Assembly: GCA_028751875.1 (NCBI GenBank) | Contig: CM054140.1 | Coordinates: forward strand, 31,256,393 to 31,320,392 | Length of the DNA: 64,000 bases | From: Rapana venosa | Lineage: Eukaryota; Mollusca; Gastropoda; Neogastropoda; Muricidae | Direction of reading: 5' to 3' | Shown here: positions 33,248 to 45,200 of the stretch, one piece after another | Position numbering within the stretch: position 1 is the stretch's first letter | Layout of the letters: each line of letters starts with the position of its first letter | Notes under the pieces: generated by a model | Told to the model about the DNA's origin: nothing | The model's database searches: none | Seen by the model: the letters and a program-made list of their open reading frames with translations, nothing else | Made by a program: the position numbers and the translations under genes

Positions 33248-33298
33248 TGACGTAGAACGAGACGAGTTGGTGGGACTTAAAAATTGCTGTCTACGTCA
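33248..33298. promoter_or_regulatory. Inverted pair of TGACGTAG (CRE/ATF-like) sites
   Basis: TGACGTAG at 33,248-33,255 and its exact reverse complement CTACGTCA at 33,291-33,298, 50-100 bp before the LMBRD1 start codon. A CCCACTTCTCCCGCAG acceptor-like sequence ends at 33,227, so these sites may lie in a 5' UTR exon rather than in the promoter. Function is inferred only from the motif. Confidence 0.25.
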
Positions 33299-33347
33299 GC
33301 ATTACCAGTGCGCCCAACATAAACAAGTCGGAGATAAACCAACGATC

Positions 33348-33407
33348 ATGGCGATTCCCAGTGCTGTACTTGCTGGAGGATGGATCCCGTTCGTGATCGT
33401 CCTCGTT
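33348..33407 (+). CDS. LMBRD1: LMBRD1 exon 1 (coding part)
   Basis: Encodes MAIPSAVLAGGWIPFVIVLV, the start of the first membrane span. Donor GTT|GTAAGT, phase 0. Confidence 0.85.
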
Positions 33408-36400
33408 GTAAGTAATGGAGCAGATGTTCAGACTGTGCAATCTTTTATTTTCTGGACATTTAGATTCCTGTCACATGTCCAAACTTGTCAAATAGCCTAT
33501 TTCATTTCATTTTGTCCATGACCCGAGATAGTGAAAGTCTAGTCACATGACTGATGACAACAGATTAGTCTGATCAGTGAATGAATAAAAGAATAATAAT
33601 TAAGAAAGTAAGAGCATACCTTCAAGCAGAACGTTATGATCACCTCCACTGGCTACTTATTCTTTCTTTTGATGTTTTTTTTTCTTTAGCCAGTTTGAAT
33701 CAGTGAATAAATAGTAAAATAGAGAACAAGTCCCATCAGCCAGAACTAGATCTTGGCTTGTTTATAAATTTATAATGAAAAGTAGGGGTCTATTTAACAT
33801 AACCCACACTTATTCAGCTCCCTCACAAATTAAATAAGGCCAAGAATGACCAGCTTGGGCACTAAATTAAATATCATACTTCAAAAGAATAGTACATAAT
33901 ATGGAGTAACTGACTGTGAGTCACTGAATCATACAATTCATAGTGAATGTGACACTGACACAGTGACAGTAAATGAGAATACAATTTTGAATCCAACAGC
34001 ATAACTGCCCAGATCCAGATGCAATGCTAGATTGTCAGAATATTGTTTTTCTATAAACTGTCACCATTCACTTGTGGGAAATCTGTGTTCATTGTGAGTG
34101 TGTATTTTTGACTTTAATGTCTATCCACTAAATTAAAAGTGATTATTAGACAGATGTGTGTGTATTTTCTTCTTTACTGTCTTTTTACATTAAGTGATAT
34201 CAAACAAAATAAAGCATGTGTTTGGCGTGTGTTCGTTCTTCAGTTTGTAATGTAATGTCTATTCATACGATCTTGATTAATTGATGTCATCTACACAAAA
34301 GAGAATTAGGGGAAAGAAACAAAATCAAGCAAACAAGAAAAAGGGGAGAGGGAATTTCTACAATTAGGTGACTTAGAGAACTGTAAATCCAATGGGGGGG
34401 GGGGGGGGGGGGGAGAAGAGAAGTGATCATTCATTGAATCATGATGAAGTGAAAATTGAAAGTGAATAAACAACTGTTTTAAAAGATGTAGCATGGGGTT
34501 AATTCCTTAGTTAATGTCTTTTGTTGTTGTTGTTGCTTAGGTAATGTCTTTATGTCTTGTCGCAAACTACTGCCATATTCATAAGTGCTATATATAATAA
34601 ACTAATAAATAGATGAGTTTCTTCTTCAAGAACAAAGCAACTTGATTCAGCCATACAGAGTTCCATAAAATCTTGTCCAGAGAGTTCTAACATGTGATGA
34701 GAAGATTTTAAGATGTTGCTTAAAAACTGGACATTCAAGACAACAAGAGTGATCCACTGATGGAAATTGTTCCACCACAAGTGCAATGTTCTTTTTTAGG
34801 ATGTTTTCTTTTAAATGCATTTGATGTTTGTCTATAGATATATTACAATTTAAAAGTTAATTGTTAGTGAAACAAATGACTAATCTCAGGTGCAGTTTAT
34901 CCAACCCATAAGGTGTGCACAGTACATATAATCATTATTGAGTTTAAAGTCAGAAAACAGTATGATGAGAATACCCAGCTTTTTCTTATTTTGTCCTCAT
35001 GTATCTCATTGTGTGGGTTGCTCTGAACATTTATGCTGCTTTGTTAAATTTGAGATCTTTAACTCTTTACTGTTGTTTCATTATTTTTTGTTGTTGTTTG
35101 TTTTGCATTTCCAGCTGACATTGCTGTTTTCTGCTTTCTATATCCGCTACTACATGAGCAAGTATGACAAAGAACTGTCCAGTACTCTGACTGCCATTCT
35201 GGCCTTGAGCGTCACACTCCTCACTTCAGACCTGGTGCCTGTTGACATCTTTCTGGTTTCCTATATGAAGGATTCAAATGGCACATTCAAGGTAGGAGGA
35301 CAGGGTGGAGACAGGGAAAGAGATACAGAGACAGAGTGAAAGATAAGAGACTCAGAGACAGAGAGAGTGTGTTTGTGTGTGTGTGTGGTGTGTGTGCGCA
35401 GTTTATTTAAAGTGGGTTTATTTAAAGCAGACTATTACTTATTTATTTAACCAGATACTGTTGGCTGTAAAACCAAAAAGACCAACAACAAAAGTTTTAA
35501 AAGTGCTGGCTTATTTTCTTTCAAGGTTTTTCAAGGAAAGTTTAACTTTTAGAATAAGATTATGTCTTTGTGATCTATAAATTATCTTTGTGATAACAGA
35601 TACAAGGCAGGGCTATTTGTAAGGTAAACTGTAAAGGAAAGGTGCTTTTCAAACAATTCCCATTGAACAATGATTTTGTGTAGTGTGATATAGGACAGGT
35701 GTAAAATCAACTTTGTAAATATTTTGTTACCAAAAAACTCCTCTTTCATGCACTATTTAACCCTAAAAAATACCAAAGTTCATTCTTAATACAAGAGAGA
35801 AGAATGTCAACTTTATAAAAAGATTGTTTTCACATTCACTGATGTTTAAGAACATTTCAGATTGTACATTTTAGTAATTTCTTGAATTGATAGAAATTAG
35901 AAATAGTTACAGTGATAAAAACCTATGCTGTATGTTGAAGGACTGGGCAAAAAGCAATGCAACAAGACAAGACCTGGAAAATTCAGTGCTGTATGCATAC
36001 TATGGTAAGGTGGGATTGCTTATCACCAATATAATTTATTGCAATGCTTGCATAATTTATTTGCAGGAATTGACAAATTTTTGTTTGTTTGTTTTTATTA
36101 CTAGTCAAACATTTGGTAGATTCTGAATCATTTTCACCTTCTGGCTTTTCTCACATTGTCAGTGTAAGCATGATTTTACCAGTTTTAAATGCAATTTTAT
36201 GTGGATGCACATAGTGAAATTACTTGATTATGAAAAATTACTTTAGTATTATATCAATTAGAAATAGAAGGAAAGCGAATAAATCTGCAGGATCAAGTAT
36301 TAATCTTTGTACAAATTGTGTTTGTCTTTTATATAGTCTTCAAACAGTCAGATTTGTGTGTTTTTAAAGTCTCAGGTTTTTTAACATTAGCTGAGTGTGT

Positions 36401-39174
36401 CTTTGTTTTTCTAAAGCTCAAATTTGCAAAAGGAATTATGTTTATAATTATCATTATTCATGATACAATAGACTAGTAAGCTTTCTACCGTCTGCTGGCT
36501 GTCATGTTTTAGAGTAGACTGTTGAATATACCTTAGTTTATGGTATGTTGGATGTGCATTGTTGTTGTTGTGCGTTCCCCAGCTTTTACACCCTGGGGGT
36601 CACCCAGAACATGCACTCTGCCTCACTCATCCCACCTGGGAATCTCTGTGAGATAGGAAGTACACACTGGATGAGAAGTTTGCGTGTGTGACTTTTTCAA
36701 GCACCTCGCCATATACTGATATAGGCAGCCATACTCCGACTTCAGAGGATTTTTTTTCTCCTTTAACAAAGGAGAGTGCGGGTTGTTATGTTATGAGCTT
36801 ATCATGGCTGAAGGCAATCTCAACACAACATTTTACAACATAACAACGTTTTAATGTAGGCCTTGGCAATTAGCTGACATCAATAAAAACTGACACAGCT
36901 TTTGGCCTGGGCCAAGTGTGCATTGTTGCATTTGTCCTTCAGACTTAATTGTTTGTCCCCCTGGGGGGTTTTTTTAGACTTTAAAAGAATTTCCAAATTC
37001 CTTGATTTTAAAATAAAACAGCTTCAGTACTGTAACTACAGGCGAAATTTTAATATTTTCTGTTTATTTATTCTGTTGAGTATGCTTTCTGTGGTACTGG
37101 TCGGTATGTAATATTGTATGCTTTAAATGTTTCATATGACAATATATTACTTTTCAAAGTGCATATCTTGATTTTTTTTTTTTTTTTGCAGCATTGTATG
37201 GGATCATCTGCTTCTGTTTCTTCATCCTGCTGCCTTTCATGTATTTCTTCTATGAAGAGAAAGATGAGAATTCCACCCGCAAATCTGTGAGTATCAAGAC
37301 TGCTGGTTGTTAGACTTGTGGCATACTGTATAGGTTTGCTATACTCCTTAATTGCTTCATTTTCTGTTTATATCCATAGGTATTGCATAAGTATAAATGT
37401 GCAAAGATACAAGAGTGCCATTGAAAAGAAATAAAACATGAAGACTTTGTTTTGTTGGTAGTGAATCTTCTCAACTTTGCTTTCCAACATAGCTGTTACA
37501 TTTTTCCTACAAGTTGAAGCCATTGGCTGACTTGAGTGGGGAGGAAAGCTAGGGTTTACCCACCTCTGTCACTGAAGTATTGACAGAACAGCCAGGGTCT
37601 TCAGTTCTCACTCAGTGCGTGCAGAAGTGAAGTTTTATATAAAACTTTAAAGGAGCATTCCTCTCATCCCAAAATAGAATGTGGCTGCCTAAACAGTGTA
37701 CATAGAGATCAACATCATGATTATATCTTGAAATCCCATGCAAGCCACATAACTGTAGGATAGTTAAAGCTGCAGATTACAAACAAAACATATGCCTTTG
37801 TATGTTTCAGAAAAACAAAGTTTTATCACTTGATAGGAAGTAACGTTTATTTAATGTGAAAGAGGTATATGAGATATGAGGCATGCCTGATAGAGAAAGT
37901 CTTCCAGAAAAATAGAGTTCAGCAGATTTGGAAGAGGATAATGCATATGGAAAATTTGAAAGTAGTTTCAAAATCTTGCTGACAGATGCTATGAATCTGT
38001 ACAGAAAACTTTCTATAAATGTGACTGTTGGTACTTGTTTGGTACTTGCTGTTTCATTTGTGGACAATAAGATGATTAGAGATAAAAGCAAGAACCAAAG
38101 TATTGATCTGTTGTGTTTGTGTTTGCTTTGTTTTTTTCAGCGCTTCTGTACAGCTCTGAAGTACCTGATTGTGTTTGTAATCATTGCTACAGTTCTGTTG
38201 CTGATTGGGTAAGTGCAATATCCATTGGCTTTGACTTCTGTGTGATATGTGTGTGGATTTTTTTCCTTGCACACACACATCATGCACACCCACACACCCA
38301 CACACACATTATCCATGCTCACACATGCATGTAGTCCTAACTTAGAAGGACGTGCTGTCTCTTCCCCCCCCCCCCCCCCCCCCCACAACCCCCTCCTTGA
38401 GTGAGAAAACGGTTTCCTAATTGAAGACCACTTTCAGTCACAGTGGATTTGTCTGTGTGAAATTTGGGCTGCTCTCCCTGGGGAGAGCACCTTTATTTTT
38501 TCTCCTTTTCCTGTATTTGTTTACTATCAGAGTGGCTTTATTTAAAACAGAATTTTACAACTCATATTGTTGGGGTTTGTTTGTTTTTTTGTTATTGTTT
38601 TTTTACATGCGCTGAATATGTGTTGTACATGGGACATTGGTTTATTGTTTTACCCGAAAGATTTGGAAGAAAATATACAAATCTCGGTGTGTACAAATGT
38701 GTTGGTGTTTTAATCATCATCATCATCATTAGCCATTACACCCAGCAACAAAGCGCTTCCACTCCTGCCTATTCTGGGCCAACCTAGTCACTGATCCCCA
38801 AGAGTGCTGCATGGCCTTCATCTCACTTTCTACAGTTCTTCTCCACGTTGCTTTTGGTCTTCCTTTCTTTCTCCTTCCTTCTGGGGTCCAGTGCAATGCT
38901 GTTCTTGTGATTGACTGTGGGTCTCTTCGGAGGATGTGCCCAGTCCACTTTCACCGTCGTCTGGTGATGATGGTGTTTTAATGGAAACCTGAAACTGGCA
39001 GTGAGTGCATGATAAGAGAACAAAGGGTTTTCACTGTGTGCAGACTATTCGTCCCCACCAAAGCCCCACCTAATGCCAACAGCACTGACTGGCAGAAGAT
39101 TGAAAATCTCTTTGAGGGCTTGGGATCTAATAGTGAGTACTGCTGCGATCTTTATGTGTGTGTGTGTGTGTGTG

Positions 39175-39224
<50 letters not shown>

Positions 39225-42200
39225 ATGCATGTGGTAGTGGTTGGTGGTTGTGGGCAAGCGGGCGGGTTGGTGGGTGAGTCGGAATTTGTAACTTTTTTTT
39301 ACAATAGACACTTATGAGATGGCAATGTGCTATTGTGGGGATGATTATATTTCTTTAAACCAGAAACAAAAGAATTTAACCACAGGAATTGTATTTTGAT
39401 CTCTCTGTCAGTCTGTCTGTCTGTCTGTCTGTCTGTTTCTTTCTGAGCAATTTTTAGTGGAGCATTTGTACCAATAAATGTACAAAGGAGAGAGGGAGGG
39501 GGAGAGAGAGAGAGAAAGATAGAGAGAGAGAGACTGAAAATCATTGGCACTCTGTCCTTTGGCAAGGATCACAGTATAAACTAAAATACTTTTTTTTGCA
39601 GCAGATATGGGTAAAACAAGAGACAGGGAGATAGAAACTGTGTTTTGTTACATTTTGTTCTTTTTTGTGCTCCTTCATTTCTGTTCTGTGACTATGATAA
39701 AGAATAGGATATTCAAAATCTTAAAAGGATATTTCCGATACTATGTTAAAGGTTCTTCTGTTTATTGAATTAAATCAGTAACTTTTGTATTATGGGTTTG
39801 TTTGTTTTAATTTAGAGTTTCACATCATACAGAACATTTTTTTGTGTTTATTTCGAATTCCACATCTCTTCCATAATTTATTTTGTTTGATATTCCATGT
39901 GCAGTTGTACGTCAGATTGTTATACTCAGACAAACCAGATTTTTTTCTTAAAAACTTGACATGTACACAGTGTACATCTCACTCTTTGTTGTCTGTCTTT
40001 TTGTTGTGAAGATGGAGAAAATGCCATCTCCTTCCTCATGAGCATCTTCAGTCTGATTGGAATGTTTGGCTTGGTGACTTACACGGTAGGTACTTCATGT
40101 TTGCATTCATGTCTGTGTGTCTTTATCCGAGTGGATGGAGGGAAGTTGTATATTACTCATGCCACCTAGTATGGACTTATCCATGAAAAGCCTCAGGAAG
40201 ACTTGTTTTGTGACAAGTCTCAGTATCGGCAGGCTTGTTTGGGGTAGGGGGAGTTTGTTTTGTTTTTGTTTGGGTTTTTTGCTTGGGGGTTCAGGGGGCA
40301 AATTGACCTGAAGACAAAATTAGATATTTGGTTGTAAACTTTGATGCTGCTATGCCCACTGTATGTTCACTTGAAGCTATTTCTGATTGAGAATTTGATA
40401 GGGGTTTTTCTTTGTTGTTTTTGAAGTGCTTCATGGAGACATCTATGAGTGTTTATTGGAAAAACTTTGATCTAAAAGTAGAGTAAGGGCAATTCCTGTC
40501 ATGATGGTTACTGTTTTTCCCATTGTGGGAGCACTTTTTAAGATGCATAGAAATATAAGGGTAAACAGTTATCATGCAGCTCTGAAGAGGTCAGATAGAC
40601 AGATATGTGAATGATTTCAACTATTTGTAGATTGTTGTAATACAGAAACAACCTTGATTATCTGGGTTTTTTCTATTCTATTGTTCACTTTAGTTTTTAG
40701 TTTTTCTCTGTATTTTGTACAACTGAAAACTGATGCTTTAAATAATGTTTTTGTTCTGTGTTGTGAAGGCTTATGGCATGTCAGTCCTGCCTGTGGAGCT
40801 TCTGTCTGGCAAGAAAAGTGCCAAGAAGGAAAGTTGGCTGTGCGCTCCCAGAGAGAGGACACTGAAAGCCGTCGGCAGGCAATCCGTGACAAGGTAATAA
40901 GACAATCAAACAACATAGAGCTTGAAGAGAGGTGAATGTTTTTCTTTTATTTCAGTTAAGTTTAGGTGGTAGGATTTCTGAATGTTTGTTCAAGTGCAGT
41001 TACTCCAGTGCAAACCTTGTAGCTACCAGTCGTAACCATGACAGAGTCTGTAGCCAAGTGGTTCTTCAAACCCATGGGTCCATGAAGTCCTGGATTCAAA
41101 TCTCAGCGGCATCTGGTGAATTGGGATATTTATGATCTCCCACATCAACCATAAGAGCAGACCTTCCAGTGCTTTAATTCCCTTTGTGTATGTATACATG
41201 CAGAAGATCAAATATGCATGTTAAAGATCCTATAATTCATGTCAGCATGTGGTGGGTTACGGAAACTTGAACATACCCAGCAAACACTTCTGAAGTTGGA
41301 ATATGGCTACCTTCATTGTGGGCAAAAACGGTCACATAAAATTTCACCTTTGGTGAACCTTGGAGTTGTAGCTGGGGAACGAAGAAAACAAGAAAAAGAA
41401 GTTAAGCCAAGGCATAGAGTCAATGCAGTAAAATAAAAGTAGAATTAGAAGAAACAAAAAAAGAAAGGAAGGAAAGAAAATGGTATGCATGTATAGATTT
41501 CTCAACAGTACGGCATCACCAGTCGCTCCTCCGCTCGAGATCGCCGTCTGGAAGAAGAGGAGCGTCATCTGGTTCGTCAGGAGCGCCACCTGGAGGCCAA
41601 GGAGAAGAGTTGGTGCCAGAAATGTCTGGTGCTGCTGCGACCTTTTGAAATTGCCTTGGGCATCATCTGCCTCCTCCTGGGCCTTCTCGTCTTCATCTCC
41701 CTTCTGCTGACAAAGTGAGGCCATGGTGTGGGGGAGTTATGGGTGTGTGTTTGTGTGTGTGTGTGCAAGGGTGTAGGGAGATGGTGTGAGTGCATGCGTG
41801 TTTATGTGTGTGTGTTTGCGTACATTGGTGGGGGGGGGGAGGAGGGGGCTATGTATGGGAAAGGGGTTGTGTGTGTGTACCTCTGTGTATGTCTGTATAT
41901 ACTTGTGTGTGTACATATTTGTGTGTAAGGGGGTTACATGGTGGGTTTGTGGGTATGTGCACATGCAAACCTTAAACATGTGCCTCCATGCAAGTGTGTG
42001 TGTGTGTTTTTGTGTGTGTGTTTTTGGGGTGGTTTTTTTTTAATTCTATTCTGTTGTTGTGCGTTCCCCAGCTTTACACTCTGGGGGTCACCCAGAACGT
42101 GCACTCTGACTCACTCATCCCACCTGGGAATCACTGTGAGATAGGAAGCACACCGGATGGAAGTTAACGTGTATGACTATTTTCAAGTACCTCACCAAAT

Positions 42201-45200
42201 AGGCAGCCATACTCTGACTTCAGAGGATTTTTTTCTCCTTTAAAAGAAGAGTGCAGGTTGTTATGTTAAGAGCTTGTCATGGCTGAAGGCAATCTCAACA
42301 GAACATTTTACAACATAACAACATTTTAGTGTAGGCCTTGGCAATTAGCTGGCATCAATAACTGACACAGCTTTTGGCCTGGGCCAATTATATTCTTTTA
42401 TTTCAAGAATAATGTGTGTATGTTTGTGTGCGTGCACGCGCAAGTGTGTGCGCAAGAGTGTTGGTGTGCATGTGTGTATGAAATATTGAATTCTTAGCTC
42501 TTGATAGTGGCTGTGTACAATCCATAATTTTTGCAGTTTTATTTGATCAGATTCCTTAATAGATTGCCATATCTTTCTGTCTTATCACAGTAACTTATGA
42601 TATCCAGTTTCTTTGAAAGCTGTGTTCAGGTTGTTATTGTTTTGTGTGTGCTTTTTTTGTTGTGGTAGTGTTTTGGGGGGGGGGGGGGGGGGGGGGTGGT
42701 GTAAAATTTGCTTTAAGAGAAAGAGTTCTTTCTTTCACGGTATTTTTGCATTTGGTGTTGTTAAGAGAAGAAAGGATTGGTAGGGGAAAGATTTTAAATC
42801 TCCTTTTACGTACAGATGTAAATACTAGATTCAGTAGATGCTAATAAGTGATTTTTATTTGTCTTTTATATGGAAATGTAAAAAAAACTTTTCCTTTTGA
42901 AAAAAAAAATTATTAAATATATATATATATATATATATTGAACAGCATTGACAAAGCCATGCACAGCCTGGGCTACAAGATTGGATATGCACTGCCAACT
43001 CGTCACCTTCCGAATCCCATCGACATTGTGCTGGTCTTCTCTCAGAAGGTAAAGGAGACTTGTATCTAAATTTACCACATGTTCATAGAGAATGCATGTG
43101 AATGACATTGTTTTTTTTAGCTTTTGGGGGGTTATATCCTGGTTTTGTTTAAAAAAAAAAAAAATTATTGAAACAGAAAGTTGAATGAATCTTAACAAGT
43201 TTATATATATATATATATATATATTTATAAATATACTGTTTGTAGATTTGTCGTTCATTTTTTTTCCCATTTAAAGAGTTCTGTGTAAGGGCCAAGGGAG
43301 TGCAGCTACATAATTGTAATATAAAAATACAGACGAACTTTCTTGTCTGTTTGATAATTCTTATGTTACATGATAAATAGGTGAATTATCTAAAGAAGAA
43401 AAGATCTTCCTCATTATGTGTGAAAGGAGCATCATCATAGAATATATCACCAACAGTCCCTTGATGTTTGTGCGTCAATGTGGTGATGAAGGTGTGTGGT
43501 TGTTTATCATGTGCTGCAGGTGTTCCCTTTGGACTACATCCTGATGACGGGCGTCATTGTCTACTTCGTCCTCTGCTCCATGACAGGAGTGCGCACCATC
43601 GGCATCTGGTTTCTCTGGATTAGGGTCAGTCACCCTTTTTTTTCTTTAGGGGTTGTTTTTTTTTTTTAAAGTGAGTCATGTGTGTGTGCTGTTTGTGAAT
43701 TGGCACAGGTGTAAAGAATGTGTGGTCCTGCAGCATCTCTGGATCTGTGCTTGTGTATGTGTGTTATGTGTGTTTGTTGTGTGTGTGTGTTACATGTGTT
43801 TGTTGTGTGTGTGTGTTGTGTATGTGTGTTATGTGTGTTGTTGTGTGTTGTTGAGTTTTGTTGTGTGTTGTTATGTGTATGTGTGTTAATGTGTGTGTGT
43901 GTAGTTAAAGTATGTTTGTGTGTGTGTGTGTTGTGGTGTGGCAAATCTGTATTCGTATTTTCCATGTGAAGTTTCAGATCGGTGTTTATTTACCTGTATA
44001 TGACAGTGTTTTCCAAATAATAAGTAATGGGGAGTTTTTTGGCTGTGAGATGTAAATTTGCCTGAACTAATGGTATTTTTACCATTATTCCTTCATTATC
44101 AAATGTACAATTCTTCTGCCTAGAAATGATCATATTTTCACCTGTATTTGTTGATTGTCATCTGTATTCTGCCTATTAATTTTGATTGTCAGATGTACAT
44201 TGTGCTGATTAATATGGTATTTTCACAAATGTTTTCTGCTTATCAGGTGTACATTCTACTGTAAATGACAGTACTTTCCTTGACATCTGCTATTTGTGGG
44301 CTGTCAGATGTACAAGGTGCGTCCAGGGCGCACGGTGCCTCAAGGTCTGCTGATGTTCTGCATGATCCTGATGTTCCTGGTGCTGGCCATCAACATCGTG
44401 CTGTACGAGCTGACCCCACAGTACTCCTCCTATGGCTCCCAGCACTACTGGGTATGTACATCTGTGTATGCACTGCTTTTTTTTTTCTCCCACTCTAAAA
44501 TCAGCTCAGCTGAAGAGGATGAACTCAAACCCTGTTTGGTCACTTGGTTTGCCATAGGCAGGCTTGTTCAACACATCTGTTTAGAAAGTGAGAGACTGTG
44601 GGTTTGAAGCTGAGGCTTCAGATTGAACGTTCAACCCCTCCCTCTAAAACATAATTGAATGGCTTGAGTGCTAGTCTTCAGCACACAACAAAAAAACAAA
44701 ACTTCATGTGCGGCATAACAGGACATGAAAGAACCCATAGTGATAAGAGAGTAAGAGAGCTGCTTCTGGCAACATTCTGTACAAACACCCATTCTCAAAA
44801 GGGCTTCAACAATTTGCCAAGAGAAAAAACAAAGAACAGGAGGTCTCTGCACTGTGGCAAGGTATTGTATCTAGAAAGAGCTATTTGACTGGAAGTGGTG
44901 AGCACTACAACACAGCACAATGCCAAACAATCCTGCAGCCTGCCTGTCTGTATCAGCTAAAATCTATGCTTTTCAATACCAGCAGGGTGCTGGCTTTCTT
45001 TCCACAATAGGGGAATCCTTTCTTCTGACCTGAGAAATCTCCCATAGAATTCTGAATGAATTCTCAGTGTCATCAGAAAACTGAAGAAAAGAGCTTTGAT
45101 TGATCCTGTTTCAGACTATCCCTCCTATACATATTTTACTTTGTTTACTTATTATAATAATTGTGTGTGTGTGTGTTCTCCAGAAAAATGTGATGGATTC

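Noticed and set aside
34938..35114. In-frame extension upstream of LMBRD1 exon 2
   Set aside because: The open frame starts before the exon, but a clear CCAG acceptor at 35,111-35,114 and homology to the family place the exon start at 35,115.
41728..42043. Overlapping Cys/Val-rich frames in LMBRD1 intron 9
   Set aside because: Translations of TG repeats.
43653..43889. Small cysteine-rich secreted peptide in LMBRD1 intron 11
   Set aside because: The cysteines come from TGTGTG repeats; no start context or splice support.
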